Part shown: positions 41,227-49,705 of the stretch, in pieces
Layout: every line of letters starts with the position of its first letter
How positions within the stretch are numbered: the first letter of the stretch is position 1
Source: Chloroflexota bacterium
Lineage (GTDB): Bacteria > Chloroflexota > Dehalococcoidia > Tepidiformales > Tepidiformaceae
Length of the DNA: 64,000 nt
Reading direction: 5' to 3'
Assembly: GCA_026710655.1 (NCBI GenBank)
Contig: JAPOQN010000005.1
Span: 186,001 to 250,000, forward strand
The notes under the pieces: model-generated
What the model was told of the DNA's origin: nothing
The model's input: only the letters and a program-made list of their open reading frames with translations
Database searches by the model: none
Made by a program: the position numbers and the translations under genes

Positions 41227-41792
41227 TAGTTGGCTCGCTCGATGTACTCGCCCGTCTCGGTGTTGACGCGGATGACCTCGCCCTCGCTGATGAAGAGGGG
41301 CACCTGCACGATGAGGCCGGTTTCGAGGGTGGCGGGCTTGGTGCCGCCCTGGGCCGTATCGCCGCGCACGCCCGGGTCGGTGGTGGCGACGGCGAGGGCG
41401 ACGGAGCCAGGAAGCTCGACGGAGATGACCTCCTCGCCGTACATGGCCACTTCGCAGATGTCGTTCTCCTTGAGGAACTTCGTCGCATCGCCGACCTTGG
41501 CGGCATCGACGGGGATCTGGTCGTAGGTCTCGGTGTTCATGAAGTAGTAGAAGTCCTCGTCGGAGTAGAGGTACTGCATGTCGCGGCGGTCGACACGGGC
41601 GCGGTCGAAGCGGGTTCCGGCCTGGACGGTGTGCTCGATGATGGCGCCGCTGCGCACGTCGCGCAGCTTCATCCGGACCTGGGCGGAGCCGCGGGCCGTC
41701 TTGTTGTGCTCGTAGCTGAGGACGGCGTAGAGCTTGTCGTTCATCTCGATGGTGACGCCGCGGCGAAATTCGGCGGTGGAAATCTGGCTCAA
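41226..41792 (-). CDS. efp: translation elongation factor P
   Basis: A 188-residue EF-P with three beta-barrel domains: I-S-T-A-E-F-R-R-G, the loop H-N-K-T-A-R34-G-S-A, and C-terminal I-R-V-N-T-E-T-G-E-Y-I-E-R. It binds stalled ribosomes at polyproline stretches. The residue at the modification tip is Arg34, where E. coli has beta-lysylated Lys34. Arg-type EF-Ps are rhamnosylated by EarP in other phyla, or may be unmodified. Its ATG overlaps the peptidase stop (ATGA), and its stop overlaps the xseA start. Confidence 0.95.
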   Translation of the reverse strand: MSQISTAEFRRGVTIEMNDKLYAVLSYEHNKTARGSAQVRMKLRDVRSGAIIEHTVQAGTRFDRARVDRRDMQYLYSDEDFYYFMNTETYDQIPVDAAKVGDATKFLKENDICEVAMYGEEVISVELPGSVALAVATTDPGVRGDTAQGGTKPATLETGLIVQVPLFISEGEVIRVNTETGEYIERAN

Positions 41793-42940
41793 GGCTGGGC
41801 TCCTGCTGGAAGTGTTGAGTCGAGGTGGCTGAGCTGGCGGGCGCGGCCGTCTTCAAGGGTCACGATATCCTCGATGCGGACACCGCCCCAGCCGGGGAGG
41901 TAGATGCCGGGTTCGATGGTGAAGACCATGCCGTCTTCGAGCACGTCTTCGGAGGTGGGGCCGAGGTAGGGCGGGTAGTCGTGCACGTCGAGGCCGACGC
42001 CGTGCCCGAGGCCGTGGGTGAAGGCATCGCCGTAGCCGTGCTCCTCGATGACCGAGGCGGCGAGGGTGTGAGCGTCGGCGCCGGTCATGCCCGCTTCGAC
42101 GCGTTCGATGGCGGCCTGCTGGGCCTCGCGAACGACCTCGTAGACGCCACGGAAGCGCTCGGGTTCGGGGCCGAGGTAGAAGGTGCGGGTGAGGTCGCTG
42201 CAGTAGCCGGAAAGCTCGGCGCCCCAGTCGACGATGATGGGCTCACCGGCGCCGAAGGGGCGGTCCGAAAGGTCGGCGTGGGGCATGGCCCCGCGTTCGC
42301 CGCCGGCGACGATGGGTTCGAAGGAGAGGCCGCGGGCGCCGTGCTTCTTGACGGCAGCGTCGAGGGAGGCGGCGAAACCGCGCTCGGTGACTCCCGGCTC
42401 GAGAGTGGCGGTCACGTCGAGGAAGGCGCGCTCGGCGATGGCGATGGCCTCCTCAAGGAGGGCGAGCTCCTCGGCGTCCTTGCGGGCGCGGAGGCGTTCA
42501 ACGATGGGAGGGGCGGGGACGAGGTCGGGGCGGTCGGCCTCGGGCATCCGCTCAACGGCCTCGCGCAGTGTCAGGAAATCGCCGTAGCTGAGGTCGGAGC
42601 GGGAGAGGCCGACTCGCTTGCCGGCGAGGCCGGCGGCGGCGACGAACTCGGGGAGCCAGGCAGCCTGGGGACCCTTCGTATCGAAGATGGAGAAGCCGCG
42701 GGGCTCGGCCTCGCGGCGGGCCTGGGCGCCGTAGCGCGAGTCGACGGCGAGGAACGCTTCGGTCGCTGAGATTGCGGCGTAGCCGGTCGAACCGGAGAAG
42801 CCCGTCAGGTAGCGGCGATTGGCGGAGTGGCGGTGATTGACGTCGTCGACGGGGCTGGCGACGTAGAGGCCATCGAGTCCGGCTTCGTCGAGGGCGGCGC
42901 GGACGCGATCGAGTCGCTGGGCGGGGAGGGCGGCGGTCAC
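41789..42940 (-). CDS. pepQ: Xaa-Pro aminopeptidase/prolidase-like M24 metallopeptidase
   Basis: A 383-residue M24B peptidase with creatinase N-domain (residues 1-130) and pita-bread domain. All five metal ligands are visible: D in V-D-W-G-A-E, D in C-S-D-L-T-R-T-F, H in G-L-G-H-G-V-G-L-D-V-H, E in F-T-I-E-P-G and E in V-R-I-E-D-I-V. It cleaves Xaa-Pro bonds in the cytoplasm. Coupling to efp, the polyproline-relief factor, is a common arrangement. The gene symbol is by similarity. Confidence 0.88.
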   Translation of the reverse strand: MTAALPAQRLDRVRAALDEAGLDGLYVASPVDDVNHRHSANRRYLTGFSGSTGYAAISATEAFLAVDSRYGAQARREAEPRGFSIFDTKGPQAAWLPEFVAAAGLAGKRVGLSRSDLSYGDFLTLREAVERMPEADRPDLVPAPPIVERLRARKDAEELALLEEAIAIAERAFLDVTATLEPGVTERGFAASLDAAVKKHGARGLSFEPIVAGGERGAMPHADLSDRPFGAGEPIIVDWGAELSGYCSDLTRTFYLGPEPERFRGVYEVVREAQQAAIERVEAGMTGADAHTLAASVIEEHGYGDAFTHGLGHGVGLDVHDYPPYLGPTSEDVLEDGMVFTIEPGIYLPGWGGVRIEDIVTLEDGRARQLSHLDSTLPAGAQP

Positions 42941-42972
42941 GGGGTCAGTGTAGCGCTCGCCGATTCTCGGGG

Positions 42973-43431
42973 TTAGTCGGAGGCCTCGAGGTGGTCGAGA
43001 AGGAGGTTGGCGGCGACGCCATAGCCGGCGCGCCCGAGCCCGGCGACCTGACCGATGCAGGCGGCGGCGATGACGGAGCGACGACGGAACTCCTCGCGGG
43101 CGTGGATGTTGGAGAGGTGCACCTCGACGGCGGGGAGGGCGATGGATTCGAGGGCGTCGTGGAGGGCGATGGAGGTATGCGTGTAGGCGCCGGCGTTGAG
43201 GATGACGCCACTGGCGCGACGGCGGTGCTCGTGGAGGAAGTCGATGAGGGCGCCCTCGTGGTTGCTCTGGAAGCTGAGGACGGTGGCGCCGCGGGCGTTG
43301 GCGGCGGCGGCGACATCGGCCTCGATTTCGGGGAGGGTGTCGCGGCCGTAGATCTCGGGGCGGCGCTCGCCGAGCAGGTTGAGGTTGGGACCGTTCACGA
43401 GGAGGAGCAGGGGGGCGGGCTGGTCGCTCAT
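42973..43431 (-). CDS. aroQ: 3-dehydroquinate dehydratase, type II
   Basis: A 152-residue type II dehydroquinase: V-N-G-P-N-L-N-L-L-G-E-R-R-P-E-I-Y-G (Tyr is the catalytic base) and I-L-N-A-G-A-Y-T-H-T-S-I-A-L-H-D-A-L, then E-V-H-L-S-N-I-H-A-R-E. It dehydrates dehydroquinate to dehydroshikimate in the shikimate pathway. Its ATG overlaps the xerD stop (ATGA). The rest of the pathway is 5-8 kb upstream on the same strand. Confidence 0.95.
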   Translation of the reverse strand: MSDQPAPLLLLVNGPNLNLLGERRPEIYGRDTLPEIEADVAAAANARGATVLSFQSNHEGALIDFLHEHRRRASGVILNAGAYTHTSIALHDALESIALPAVEVHLSNIHAREEFRRRSVIAAACIGQVAGLGRAGYGVAANLLLDHLEASD

Positions 43432-44381
43432 GAGACGTTTCGCTTCGAACGGGCGCGTTCGAGCGCCTTCACGCCGACTTCCTGCCAGGCCTTCTCGGTG
43501 ACCTCGGCCTGACGGGCGCGGCTGACGTGGGTGTAGATCTGAGTGGTGTTGGCGGAGGTGTGGCCGAGCAGGTCCTGGACGATGCGGATGTCGGCGCCGC
43601 CGTCGAGGAGGTGGGTGGCGAAGGAGTGGCGGAGGAGGGGGGGGTGGACATCCTCGGGGATGCCGGCGGCGAGGGCGTAGCGGCGCACGGCGTACTGGAC
43701 GGAGCGGGCGCTGAGTCGCTTGCCGTTGCGGTTCAGGAAGAGGGCCTCTTCCGGGCCAGCGGCCAGTTCGGGACGGCCGACGGTGAGGTAGGCCTGGAGG
43801 GCGCGGACGGCGGGTTCCCCGAAGAGGACGGCGCGCTCCTTATCGCCCTTGCCGCGGACGATGGCCTGGCCGCCGACGAGGTCGAGGCTGGCGACATCGA
43901 GGCCGACGAGCTCGGAGATGCGCAGGCCACCACCGTAGAGCAGCTCGAGGATGGCGCGGTCGCGCAGGCCGCCGGGAGTGTCCGTGTCGGGCGCCTCGAT
44001 GAGGGCCTGGAGGTGGGGCGGCTCGATCACCTTCGGTAGACGCTTGGGCTTCTTGGGGAGGGCAACGCCGTAGAGGAGGTCGCGGTCGGTGGCGCCTTCG
44101 CGCTGGAGGTAGCGGTAGAAGCCATGGACGGTGGTCGTGCGGCGGGTGACGGAGGCGGCGGCGATTCCCGCCTCGCGCAACATGCCGAGGTAGGTGCGGA
44201 AGGTCGCGCGAGTGATGGCGAGGGGCTCGATAGCGGCCTCGTCGCAGAAGCGGAGGAAGTGGCCGATATCGCTGCGGTAGTTGCGGATGGTGTAGGGCGA
44301 GCGGCCCCCGAGGCTCTGCAGTTCGCGCAGGTAGGCGTCGAGGAAGGCCTCGGCTGTTTTGTGGGCGGGCGGGGAGGCCAT
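43428..44381 (-). CDS. xerD: site-specific tyrosine recombinase XerC/XerD
   Basis: A 317-residue tyrosine recombinase with SAM-like N-domain (S-P-Y-T-I-R-N-Y-R-S-D-I) and catalytic domain. The active-site set is R in G-G-L-R-I-S-E-L, K in G-K-G-D-K-E-R, H-P-P-L-L-R-H and H-T-S-A-N-T-T-Q-I-Y, whose Tyr is the nucleophile. It resolves chromosome dimers at dif. The nucleoprotein context is housekeeping (between topA and aroQ), so it is a Xer rather than an integron integrase. Whether it is XerC or XerD cannot be settled. Confidence 0.9.
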   Translation of the reverse strand: MASPPAHKTAEAFLDAYLRELQSLGGRSPYTIRNYRSDIGHFLRFCDEAAIEPLAITRATFRTYLGMLREAGIAAASVTRRTTTVHGFYRYLQREGATDRDLLYGVALPKKPKRLPKVIEPPHLQALIEAPDTDTPGGLRDRAILELLYGGGLRISELVGLDVASLDLVGGQAIVRGKGDKERAVLFGEPAVRALQAYLTVGRPELAAGPEEALFLNRNGKRLSARSVQYAVRRYALAAGIPEDVHPPLLRHSFATHLLDGGADIRIVQDLLGHTSANTTQIYTHVSRARQAEVTEKAWQEVGVKALERARSKRNVS

Positions 44382-44431
44382 ATCGACAGAATACGACAGG
44401 AGACGTAAAGGGCGATGCCGCCCAGAAGGGG

Positions 44432-46837
44432 CTAGCTGGCGCGGCGGCGGCGGGTCGTGGAGCCGCGGCGGGGCGTGCGCTTTCCCTTGCTCGCCCGGGC
44501 CTTCGCCTTCTCGGCGGCGGCCTCGCGCTCCTCGGCGGTACGCACGGGGGAAAGCTTGCCGGGCTCGATGCTGCCGGTGGTGTAGGTGCAGTCAGGGTAG
44601 TTCCAGCAGCCGTAGAAGGTGCGGCGGCGGGCGCGCTTGGCGACGAGCTGGCCGGTCTCGGGCTCCTCGGGGCAGGGGATGTCGACGGGCTTGCTGGAGC
44701 GGAAGTCGCAGTCCTTGGACTCGCGGCGGACGCAGTCGATGTACTCGCCGTAGGGGCCGTGCTTCAGCTCGGTGCCAGCGCCGCAGCGGGGGCACTTCCA
44801 ATCGGTTGGCTGGGGCTCCGGCAGCGGCTGGGGCTCGCCTTCCTCGGTGAGGGGCATGGCGTTCTTGCACTCGGGGAAGCCGGAGCAGCCGAGGAACTTC
44901 CCGTTGCGGCTCCAGCGAACGACCATCTTCCGCTCGTTGCACTTGGAGCAGACGATGTCGGTCTCCTCGACCTGCTTGCGGGCGTCCTTCTTGGCGGTTT
45001 CGAGGGCAGTGTTGAAGGGCTCCCAGAAGCCGCGGACGACATCGGCGTAGTCGCGTTCGCCGGAGGCGATCTCGTCCAGCTCGCCCTCAAGCTCGCTGGT
45101 GAAGGGCACGGCGACATAGCGGTCCATGTGCTGGACGAGGAGGTCGTTGACGGCGAAGCCGAGCTCCTGGGGAACGAGCGCGCGTCCTTCGCGAACGACG
45201 TAGGCGCGGTTGAGCACGGTCTGGACGATGGAGGCGTAGGTGCTGGGGCGGCCGATGCCCTCCTCCTCGAGGGCCTTCACGAGGGAGGCCTCGGTGAAGC
45301 GGGGCGGGGGCTCGGTGAAGTGCTGCTCGCCATCGACGGAGCGGCGGTCGAGAGCGTCGCCCTCGGCCAACTCGGGGAGGGCGTCGACAGTTTCGGGCCC
45401 GTCGCGGTCAGCGTTGGAGGTGGCGGCTTGCTCCTCGGTGGCGTCGATGCCGAGGGCGGCGAGGTGGCCGGCGAAGATGAGTCGCTGGGCGTTGGAGCGG
45501 AAGGAGCCGCGCAACTCGCCGGCCTCGCGGGCGTCGATATCGACGGCGACGGTGGCATAGCGGGCGTCGGCGAGCTGGCTGGCCATGAAGCGCTGCCAGA
45601 TGAGGGTATAGGCGCGGAGCTGATCGCGGTTAAGCACGTCGCGGAGGGAATCGGGGGTGCGGAAGGCGGAGGTGGGGCGGATGGCCTCGTGGGCCTCCTG
45701 GGCGCCGCGTGCGCGGGAGCGGTAGACGCGCTCCTTTTCGGGAACGTGGTCCTCGCCCCAGCGGCCGGTGGCGAAGCGGCGGGCCTCGCGGCGAGCGACG
45801 GGGGAGATGCTGAGGGAGTCGGTGCGCATGTAGGTGATGAGGCCGACGGCGCCCTCGCCGGGGATGGTGACGCCTTCGTAGAGCTGCTGGGCAAGGGCCA
45901 TGGAGCGCTGGGCGCCGAGGCCGAGGCGGTTGTTCGCGGCCTGCTGGTAGCTGCTGGTGGTGAATGGCGGAGCAGGACGGCGCTTGCGCTCGCCCTTCTT
46001 GACCGACTTCACGGAGAAGTCAGAGCGGCGGAGGGAGTCGAGGAGAGCGTTTGCGGTCGCTTCGTCCGGGAGGTCGCGCTTCTCATCGAGCTTGCGCACG
46101 CCGGGGAGGCCGGTGAGCTTCGCGCCGAACTCCTCGCCGTCCTTCGCGACCCGCGCATGGACGGTCCAGTACTCCTGTGGGGTGAAGGCCTCGATCGCGC
46201 GCTCGCGCTCGACGATGACACGAAGGGCGACGCTCTGGACGCGGCCGGCGCTGGCGCTGCGGGCGACCTTGCCCTGTACGAACCAGCTGAGGGGGTACCC
46301 GATGAGTCGGTCGAGGACGCGGCGGGTCTCCTGGGCCTCGATCAGCTCGCGATTGAGCTCGCCGGGGTGCTGGAAGGCGGCCTCGATGGCCGGCTTCGTG
46401 ATCTCGTGAAAGACAACGCGCTGGGTCTTGTCGGCGGGGATGCCCGCGGCCTCGAGGATGTGCCAGGAGATGGCCTCGCCCTCACGGTCGGGGTCGGTGG
46501 AGAGGAAGACACGCTCGGCCTTGCCGGCGGCCGACTTGATCTCCTTGACGACGTCCCTCTTGTCCTTGAGGACCTCGTAGGTGGGCTGGAAGGAGCCGCC
46601 CTTCACGTCCACGCCATAGCCGTAGTTGGGCAGGTCGCGGACGTGGCCGACGGAGGCAATGACGCGGTACTCGTCGCCGAGGATGCCCTCGATGGTGCGG
46701 GCCTTGGCGGGGGACTCGACGATGACGAGGTCCTTGCCGCCACCGGCGCGCGAGGTCCTGGCGCCGCCTTTTGTGGTGGCGCGTTTCGCGGCCTTCTTGC
46801 GACCAGTACCGGTGGCGGTGGCGGTTCTTTTCGGCAT
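44432..46837 (-). CDS. topA: DNA topoisomerase I
   Basis: An 801-residue type IA topoisomerase: TOPRIM domain (V-I-V-E-S-P-A-K-A-R-T-I-E-G-I-L-G, D-P-D-R-E-G-E-A-I), catalytic Tyr in I-T-Y-M-R-T-D-S near residue 335, then three C-terminal zinc ribbons (C-S-K-C, C-P-R-C and a partly degenerate one) and a very basic tail (T-P-R-R-G-S-T-T-R-R-R-R). It removes negative supercoils. The N-terminal 35 residues are also basic. A clean promoter (TCGACA, 18 bases, TACGCT) lies upstream, so it begins its own unit. Confidence 0.95.
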   Translation of the reverse strand: MPKRTATATGTGRKKAAKRATTKGGARTSRAGGGKDLVIVESPAKARTIEGILGDEYRVIASVGHVRDLPNYGYGVDVKGGSFQPTYEVLKDKRDVVKEIKSAAGKAERVFLSTDPDREGEAISWHILEAAGIPADKTQRVVFHEITKPAIEAAFQHPGELNRELIEAQETRRVLDRLIGYPLSWFVQGKVARSASAGRVQSVALRVIVERERAIEAFTPQEYWTVHARVAKDGEEFGAKLTGLPGVRKLDEKRDLPDEATANALLDSLRRSDFSVKSVKKGERKRRPAPPFTTSSYQQAANNRLGLGAQRSMALAQQLYEGVTIPGEGAVGLITYMRTDSLSISPVARREARRFATGRWGEDHVPEKERVYRSRARGAQEAHEAIRPTSAFRTPDSLRDVLNRDQLRAYTLIWQRFMASQLADARYATVAVDIDAREAGELRGSFRSNAQRLIFAGHLAALGIDATEEQAATSNADRDGPETVDALPELAEGDALDRRSVDGEQHFTEPPPRFTEASLVKALEEEGIGRPSTYASIVQTVLNRAYVVREGRALVPQELGFAVNDLLVQHMDRYVAVPFTSELEGELDEIASGERDYADVVRGFWEPFNTALETAKKDARKQVEETDIVCSKCNERKMVVRWSRNGKFLGCSGFPECKNAMPLTEEGEPQPLPEPQPTDWKCPRCGAGTELKHGPYGEYIDCVRRESKDCDFRSSKPVDIPCPEEPETGQLVAKRARRRTFYGCWNYPDCTYTTGSIEPGKLSPVRTAEEREAAAEKAKARASKGKRTPRRGSTTRRRRAS

Positions 46838-46883
46838 CGTTCCAGGTTCACCCTCGGCGCGGGAATGGCGCCGTCGGTTTCCG

Positions 46884-46913
46884 AGCGTAGAAGGGAGGAC
46901 GCGAGTTTGTCGA
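46884..46913 (-). promoter_or_regulatory. sigma70-like promoter of topA
   Basis: On the minus strand TCGACA (46913-46908) is followed after 18 bases by TACGCT (46889-46884). The predicted start site leaves a leader of about 40 bases to ATG 46837. The tgt gene ends only 8 bases upstream of the -35. Confidence 0.55.
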
Positions 46914-46920
46914 GCCGGGG

Positions 46921-48084
46921 TCAGGTGCGGGAGCGCGATCGCCAGCGCGTGCGCTGCTCCGTACGGACCGTTTCATCGGCGGGCTGGTAGCGGTCGAGGA
47001 ACTCCCCGGCGAAGGCGTCGAAGGCGCCTGCGAGCACTGCCTCGCGGAGGCGCTCGCAGAGGCGCTGGAGGTAGCGGAGGTTGTGGATGCTGGCGAGGCG
47101 ATAGGCGAGCAATTCCTCGTTGCGGAAGAGGTGGTGGAGGTAGGCGGGAGAGTAGCTGGCACAGAGGGCGCAGTCGCAGTCCGGGTCGAGGGGGGCGGTG
47201 CGCTCGCGGTAGCGGGCGCCCTTGATGTGGACGCGGCCATCGTCCGTGAAGAGCGAGCCGGTGCGCCCGAGGCGGGTGGGGAGGACGCAGTCGAACATGT
47301 CGACGCCCCGGGCGACAGCGTGGACGAGGTCCTCGGGACTGCCGACGCCCATGAGGTAGCGGGGACGGTCGGCGGGCAACTCTGCGCAGGCGACCTCGGT
47401 GTTGGCGTGCATCTCGGCCTTCGATTCGCCCACGGAGAGGCCGCCGATGGCGTAGCCGGGGGCCTCGCGGGCGCCAAGCTCGCGGGCGTGCCAGCGGCGC
47501 AACTCCTCATCGACGCCGCCCTGGACGATAGCGAAGAGGGCGGGGGACGGGTCGAGGGCCTGGGAGCGGTCGAACCAGCGGAGGGTGCGCTCGGCGGCCT
47601 CGCGCTGGTCGGGGGCGGGGGCGTCGCCGGGGAGGACGTGGTCGAGGGGCATGGCGATGTCGACGCCGAGGGCGCTCTGGACCTCGATCGCGAGCTCGGG
47701 GGTGTAGTGGTGCTCGGATCCGTCGAGGTGCGAGCGGAAGCGCACGCCTTCGTCGTCGACGCGCATCAGCTTCGCTAGGCTGAAGACCTGGTAACCGCCG
47801 CTGTCGGAGAGGATGGGTCCGTTCCAGCCCATGAACCGGTGGACGCCGCCGAGAGACTCGATGAGGCGGTGTCCGGGACGCAGGTAGAGGTGGTAGGCGT
47901 TGACGAGGGTGATACCGGCGCCGGTGGCGGCGACCTCGTCGGGGGTGAGTGCCTTGACGCTGGCGAGGGTGCCAACGGGCATGAAGGTGGGGGTGGGGAC
48001 AGCGCCCCGATCGGTGGTGAGGGTGCCCGCGCGGGGGGCGGCAGGGCCGTGGCCGCCGCCATCGAGCCGGAAAGAGAGCACCAT
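46921..48084 (-). CDS. tgt: tRNA-guanine transglycosylase
   Basis: A 387-residue Tgt: catalytic Asp in L-S-D-S-G-G-Y-Q-V-F and F-D-C-V-L-P-T-R, zinc site C-D-C-A-L-C-A-S-Y-S-P-A-Y-L-H-H-L near residue 300. It exchanges guanine 34 for preQ1 in tRNAs with GUN anticodons. It follows the fused aroK-aroB gene by 2 bases. The queA gene is not in the window. Confidence 0.93.
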   Translation of the reverse strand: MVLSFRLDGGGHGPAAPRAGTLTTDRGAVPTPTFMPVGTLASVKALTPDEVAATGAGITLVNAYHLYLRPGHRLIESLGGVHRFMGWNGPILSDSGGYQVFSLAKLMRVDDEGVRFRSHLDGSEHHYTPELAIEVQSALGVDIAMPLDHVLPGDAPAPDQREAAERTLRWFDRSQALDPSPALFAIVQGGVDEELRRWHARELGAREAPGYAIGGLSVGESKAEMHANTEVACAELPADRPRYLMGVGSPEDLVHAVARGVDMFDCVLPTRLGRTGSLFTDDGRVHIKGARYRERTAPLDPDCDCALCASYSPAYLHHLFRNEELLAYRLASIHNLRYLQRLCERLREAVLAGAFDAFAGEFLDRYQPADETVRTEQRTRWRSRSRT

Positions 48085-48086
48085 GC

Positions 48087-49700
48087 TCAGGCGAGGACGG
48101 CGTCGAGGGCGGCCTCGACGGCCTGGTCGGGTACGTCGCGGTGGACGGCGGCGTGGCCGATGGACTCAAGGAGCACCCAGGAGATGGCGCCCGCACGGAC
48201 CTTCTTGTCGCTGCGCATGGCGCTGACGACGGCACCGCGGTCGACGCCCTGGGCCTGCTCCGGGAGGCCGCAGGCGCGCAGGAGGGCCTGCTGGCGCTCG
48301 AGGGCGGCGGCGGGGAGGAGGCCGATCTCGCAGGCAATGCGTCCGGCGGCGTGCATGCCGATGGCGACGGCCTCGCCGTGGAGGTAGCCGCTGTAGGCGG
48401 CGGCCGCCTCGATACCGTGGCCGATGGTGTGACCGTAGTTGAGCAGGGTGCGCGCGCCCGCCTCGCGCTCGTCCTCGGAGACAACGCGAGCCTTGATGGC
48501 CGTGCTGCGGGCGATCAGCTCCTCGGTTGCGAGGGCGGCGGGGTCGCCCGCGCGGGCTTCGAGGAGCCGGACGAGCTCCTCGTCGAGGATGAAGCCGTGC
48601 TTGACGAGTTCGGCGAGGCCATTCCGGAGGTGGCGGGGAGGGAGGGTGGCGAGGAGGGCGGGGTCGCTGAGGACGAGGCGGGGCTGGGCGAAGGCGCCGA
48701 CGAGGTTCTTGCCAATGGCGTGGTCGACGCCGGTCTTCCCGCCGATGGCGGCATCGACCATGCCGAGGAGGCTGGTGGGGACGTGGACGAAGGGGATCCC
48801 GCGCAGGACGGTGGCGGCGGCATACCCGCCGAGGTCGGTGACGACGCCGCCGCCGAGGCAGACGACGAAGTCGCTGCGTTCGACGCGCTCGCCGAGGAGC
48901 CAGTCGTAGACGGTGGCGACGGTGGCGAGGGTTTTCTGCTCCTCGCCGCCAGGGATGGTCATGGTGGCAGCCTGGAAGCCAGCCGCGCGGAGCGAATCGA
49001 GCGCGGCGGTCGCGTACAGCGGGCCTGCGCCGTCGTCGGTAAGGACGAAGGCACGACCGGAGAGCTCCACGGAGACGCAGAGTTCGCCGAGGTCGGCAAG
49101 GGCGCCCTCGCGCACGACGATGGGGTAGCTGCCGCCGGGAGTGCTGACGGTAGCGGCGACGCCGGGAATCGCGTCGCCAGGGCCGGGGCTGTCGCCATCC
49201 CAGAGCCGCAGCACGGCGTCGCAGGCCTGCTCGGGGGTGAGGCCATCGACATCGACGGAGGCGTCGGCGCGGGCGTAGTCGTCACGGCGGGAGTCGAGGA
49301 GGGCTTCGAGGCGGGCGGGCGGGTCGCCGGCGAGGAGTGGGCGGGGTTCGTCATCGGGCTGCTGGGCGAGGCGTTCGGCGGCGACGGCGGGGTCGACGGC
49401 GAGCCAGACGGTGAAGCCGTCGGCGAGGATCTGGCGGCCGGCGTCGTGGGTGGGGACGCCACCGCCAGTAGCGATGACCACGCGGGTCGAGCGCGCCGCG
49501 CGAGCGAGGGCGCGGGCTTCCAGCTCGCGGAAGGCGGCTTCACCCTGCTCGCTGAAGATTGTGGGGATGGACTGGCCCGCGGCCTGCTCGATCAAGGTGT
49601 CGGTATCGGCGAACGACCAGCCGAGGCGATCGGCGAGAAGGCGTCCGACGGTTGACTTGCCGCTCCCGGAGAGGCCGACGAGGAAGATATGGTCAGGCAT
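48087..49700 (-). CDS. aroKB: bifunctional shikimate kinase / 3-dehydroquinate synthase (AroK-AroB fusion)
   Basis: A 537-residue fusion. Residues 1-170 are shikimate kinase (P-loop G9-L-S-G-S-G-K-S-T17, A-T-G-G-G-V, R-P-L-L). Residues about 185-537 are dehydroquinate synthase (G-G-E-E-Q-K, C-L-G-G-G-V-V-T-D-L-G-G-Y, K-T-G-V-D-H-A-I-G-K-N, zinc His in N-Y-G-H-T-I-G-H-G). The two steps are not consecutive in the pathway. It lies 5 bases after aroC. A few bacteria carry this fusion; here it is one unbroken frame. Confidence 0.95.
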   Translation of the reverse strand: MPDHIFLVGLSGSGKSTVGRLLADRLGWSFADTDTLIEQAAGQSIPTIFSEQGEAAFRELEARALARAARSTRVVIATGGGVPTHDAGRQILADGFTVWLAVDPAVAAERLAQQPDDEPRPLLAGDPPARLEALLDSRRDDYARADASVDVDGLTPEQACDAVLRLWDGDSPGPGDAIPGVAATVSTPGGSYPIVVREGALADLGELCVSVELSGRAFVLTDDGAGPLYATAALDSLRAAGFQAATMTIPGGEEQKTLATVATVYDWLLGERVERSDFVVCLGGGVVTDLGGYAAATVLRGIPFVHVPTSLLGMVDAAIGGKTGVDHAIGKNLVGAFAQPRLVLSDPALLATLPPRHLRNGLAELVKHGFILDEELVRLLEARAGDPAALATEELIARSTAIKARVVSEDEREAGARTLLNYGHTIGHGIEAAAAYSGYLHGEAVAIGMHAAGRIACEIGLLPAAALERQQALLRACGLPEQAQGVDRGAVVSAMRSDKKVRAGAISWVLLESIGHAAVHRDVPDQAVEAALDAVLA

Positions 49701-49705
49701 GGCCG

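Noticed and set aside
43428-44381. Reading the tyrosine recombinase as a mobile-element or integron integrase
   Set aside because: It is flanked by topA and aroQ with translational coupling and there are no att-like repeats, cassettes or GC change; Xer recombinase fits better.
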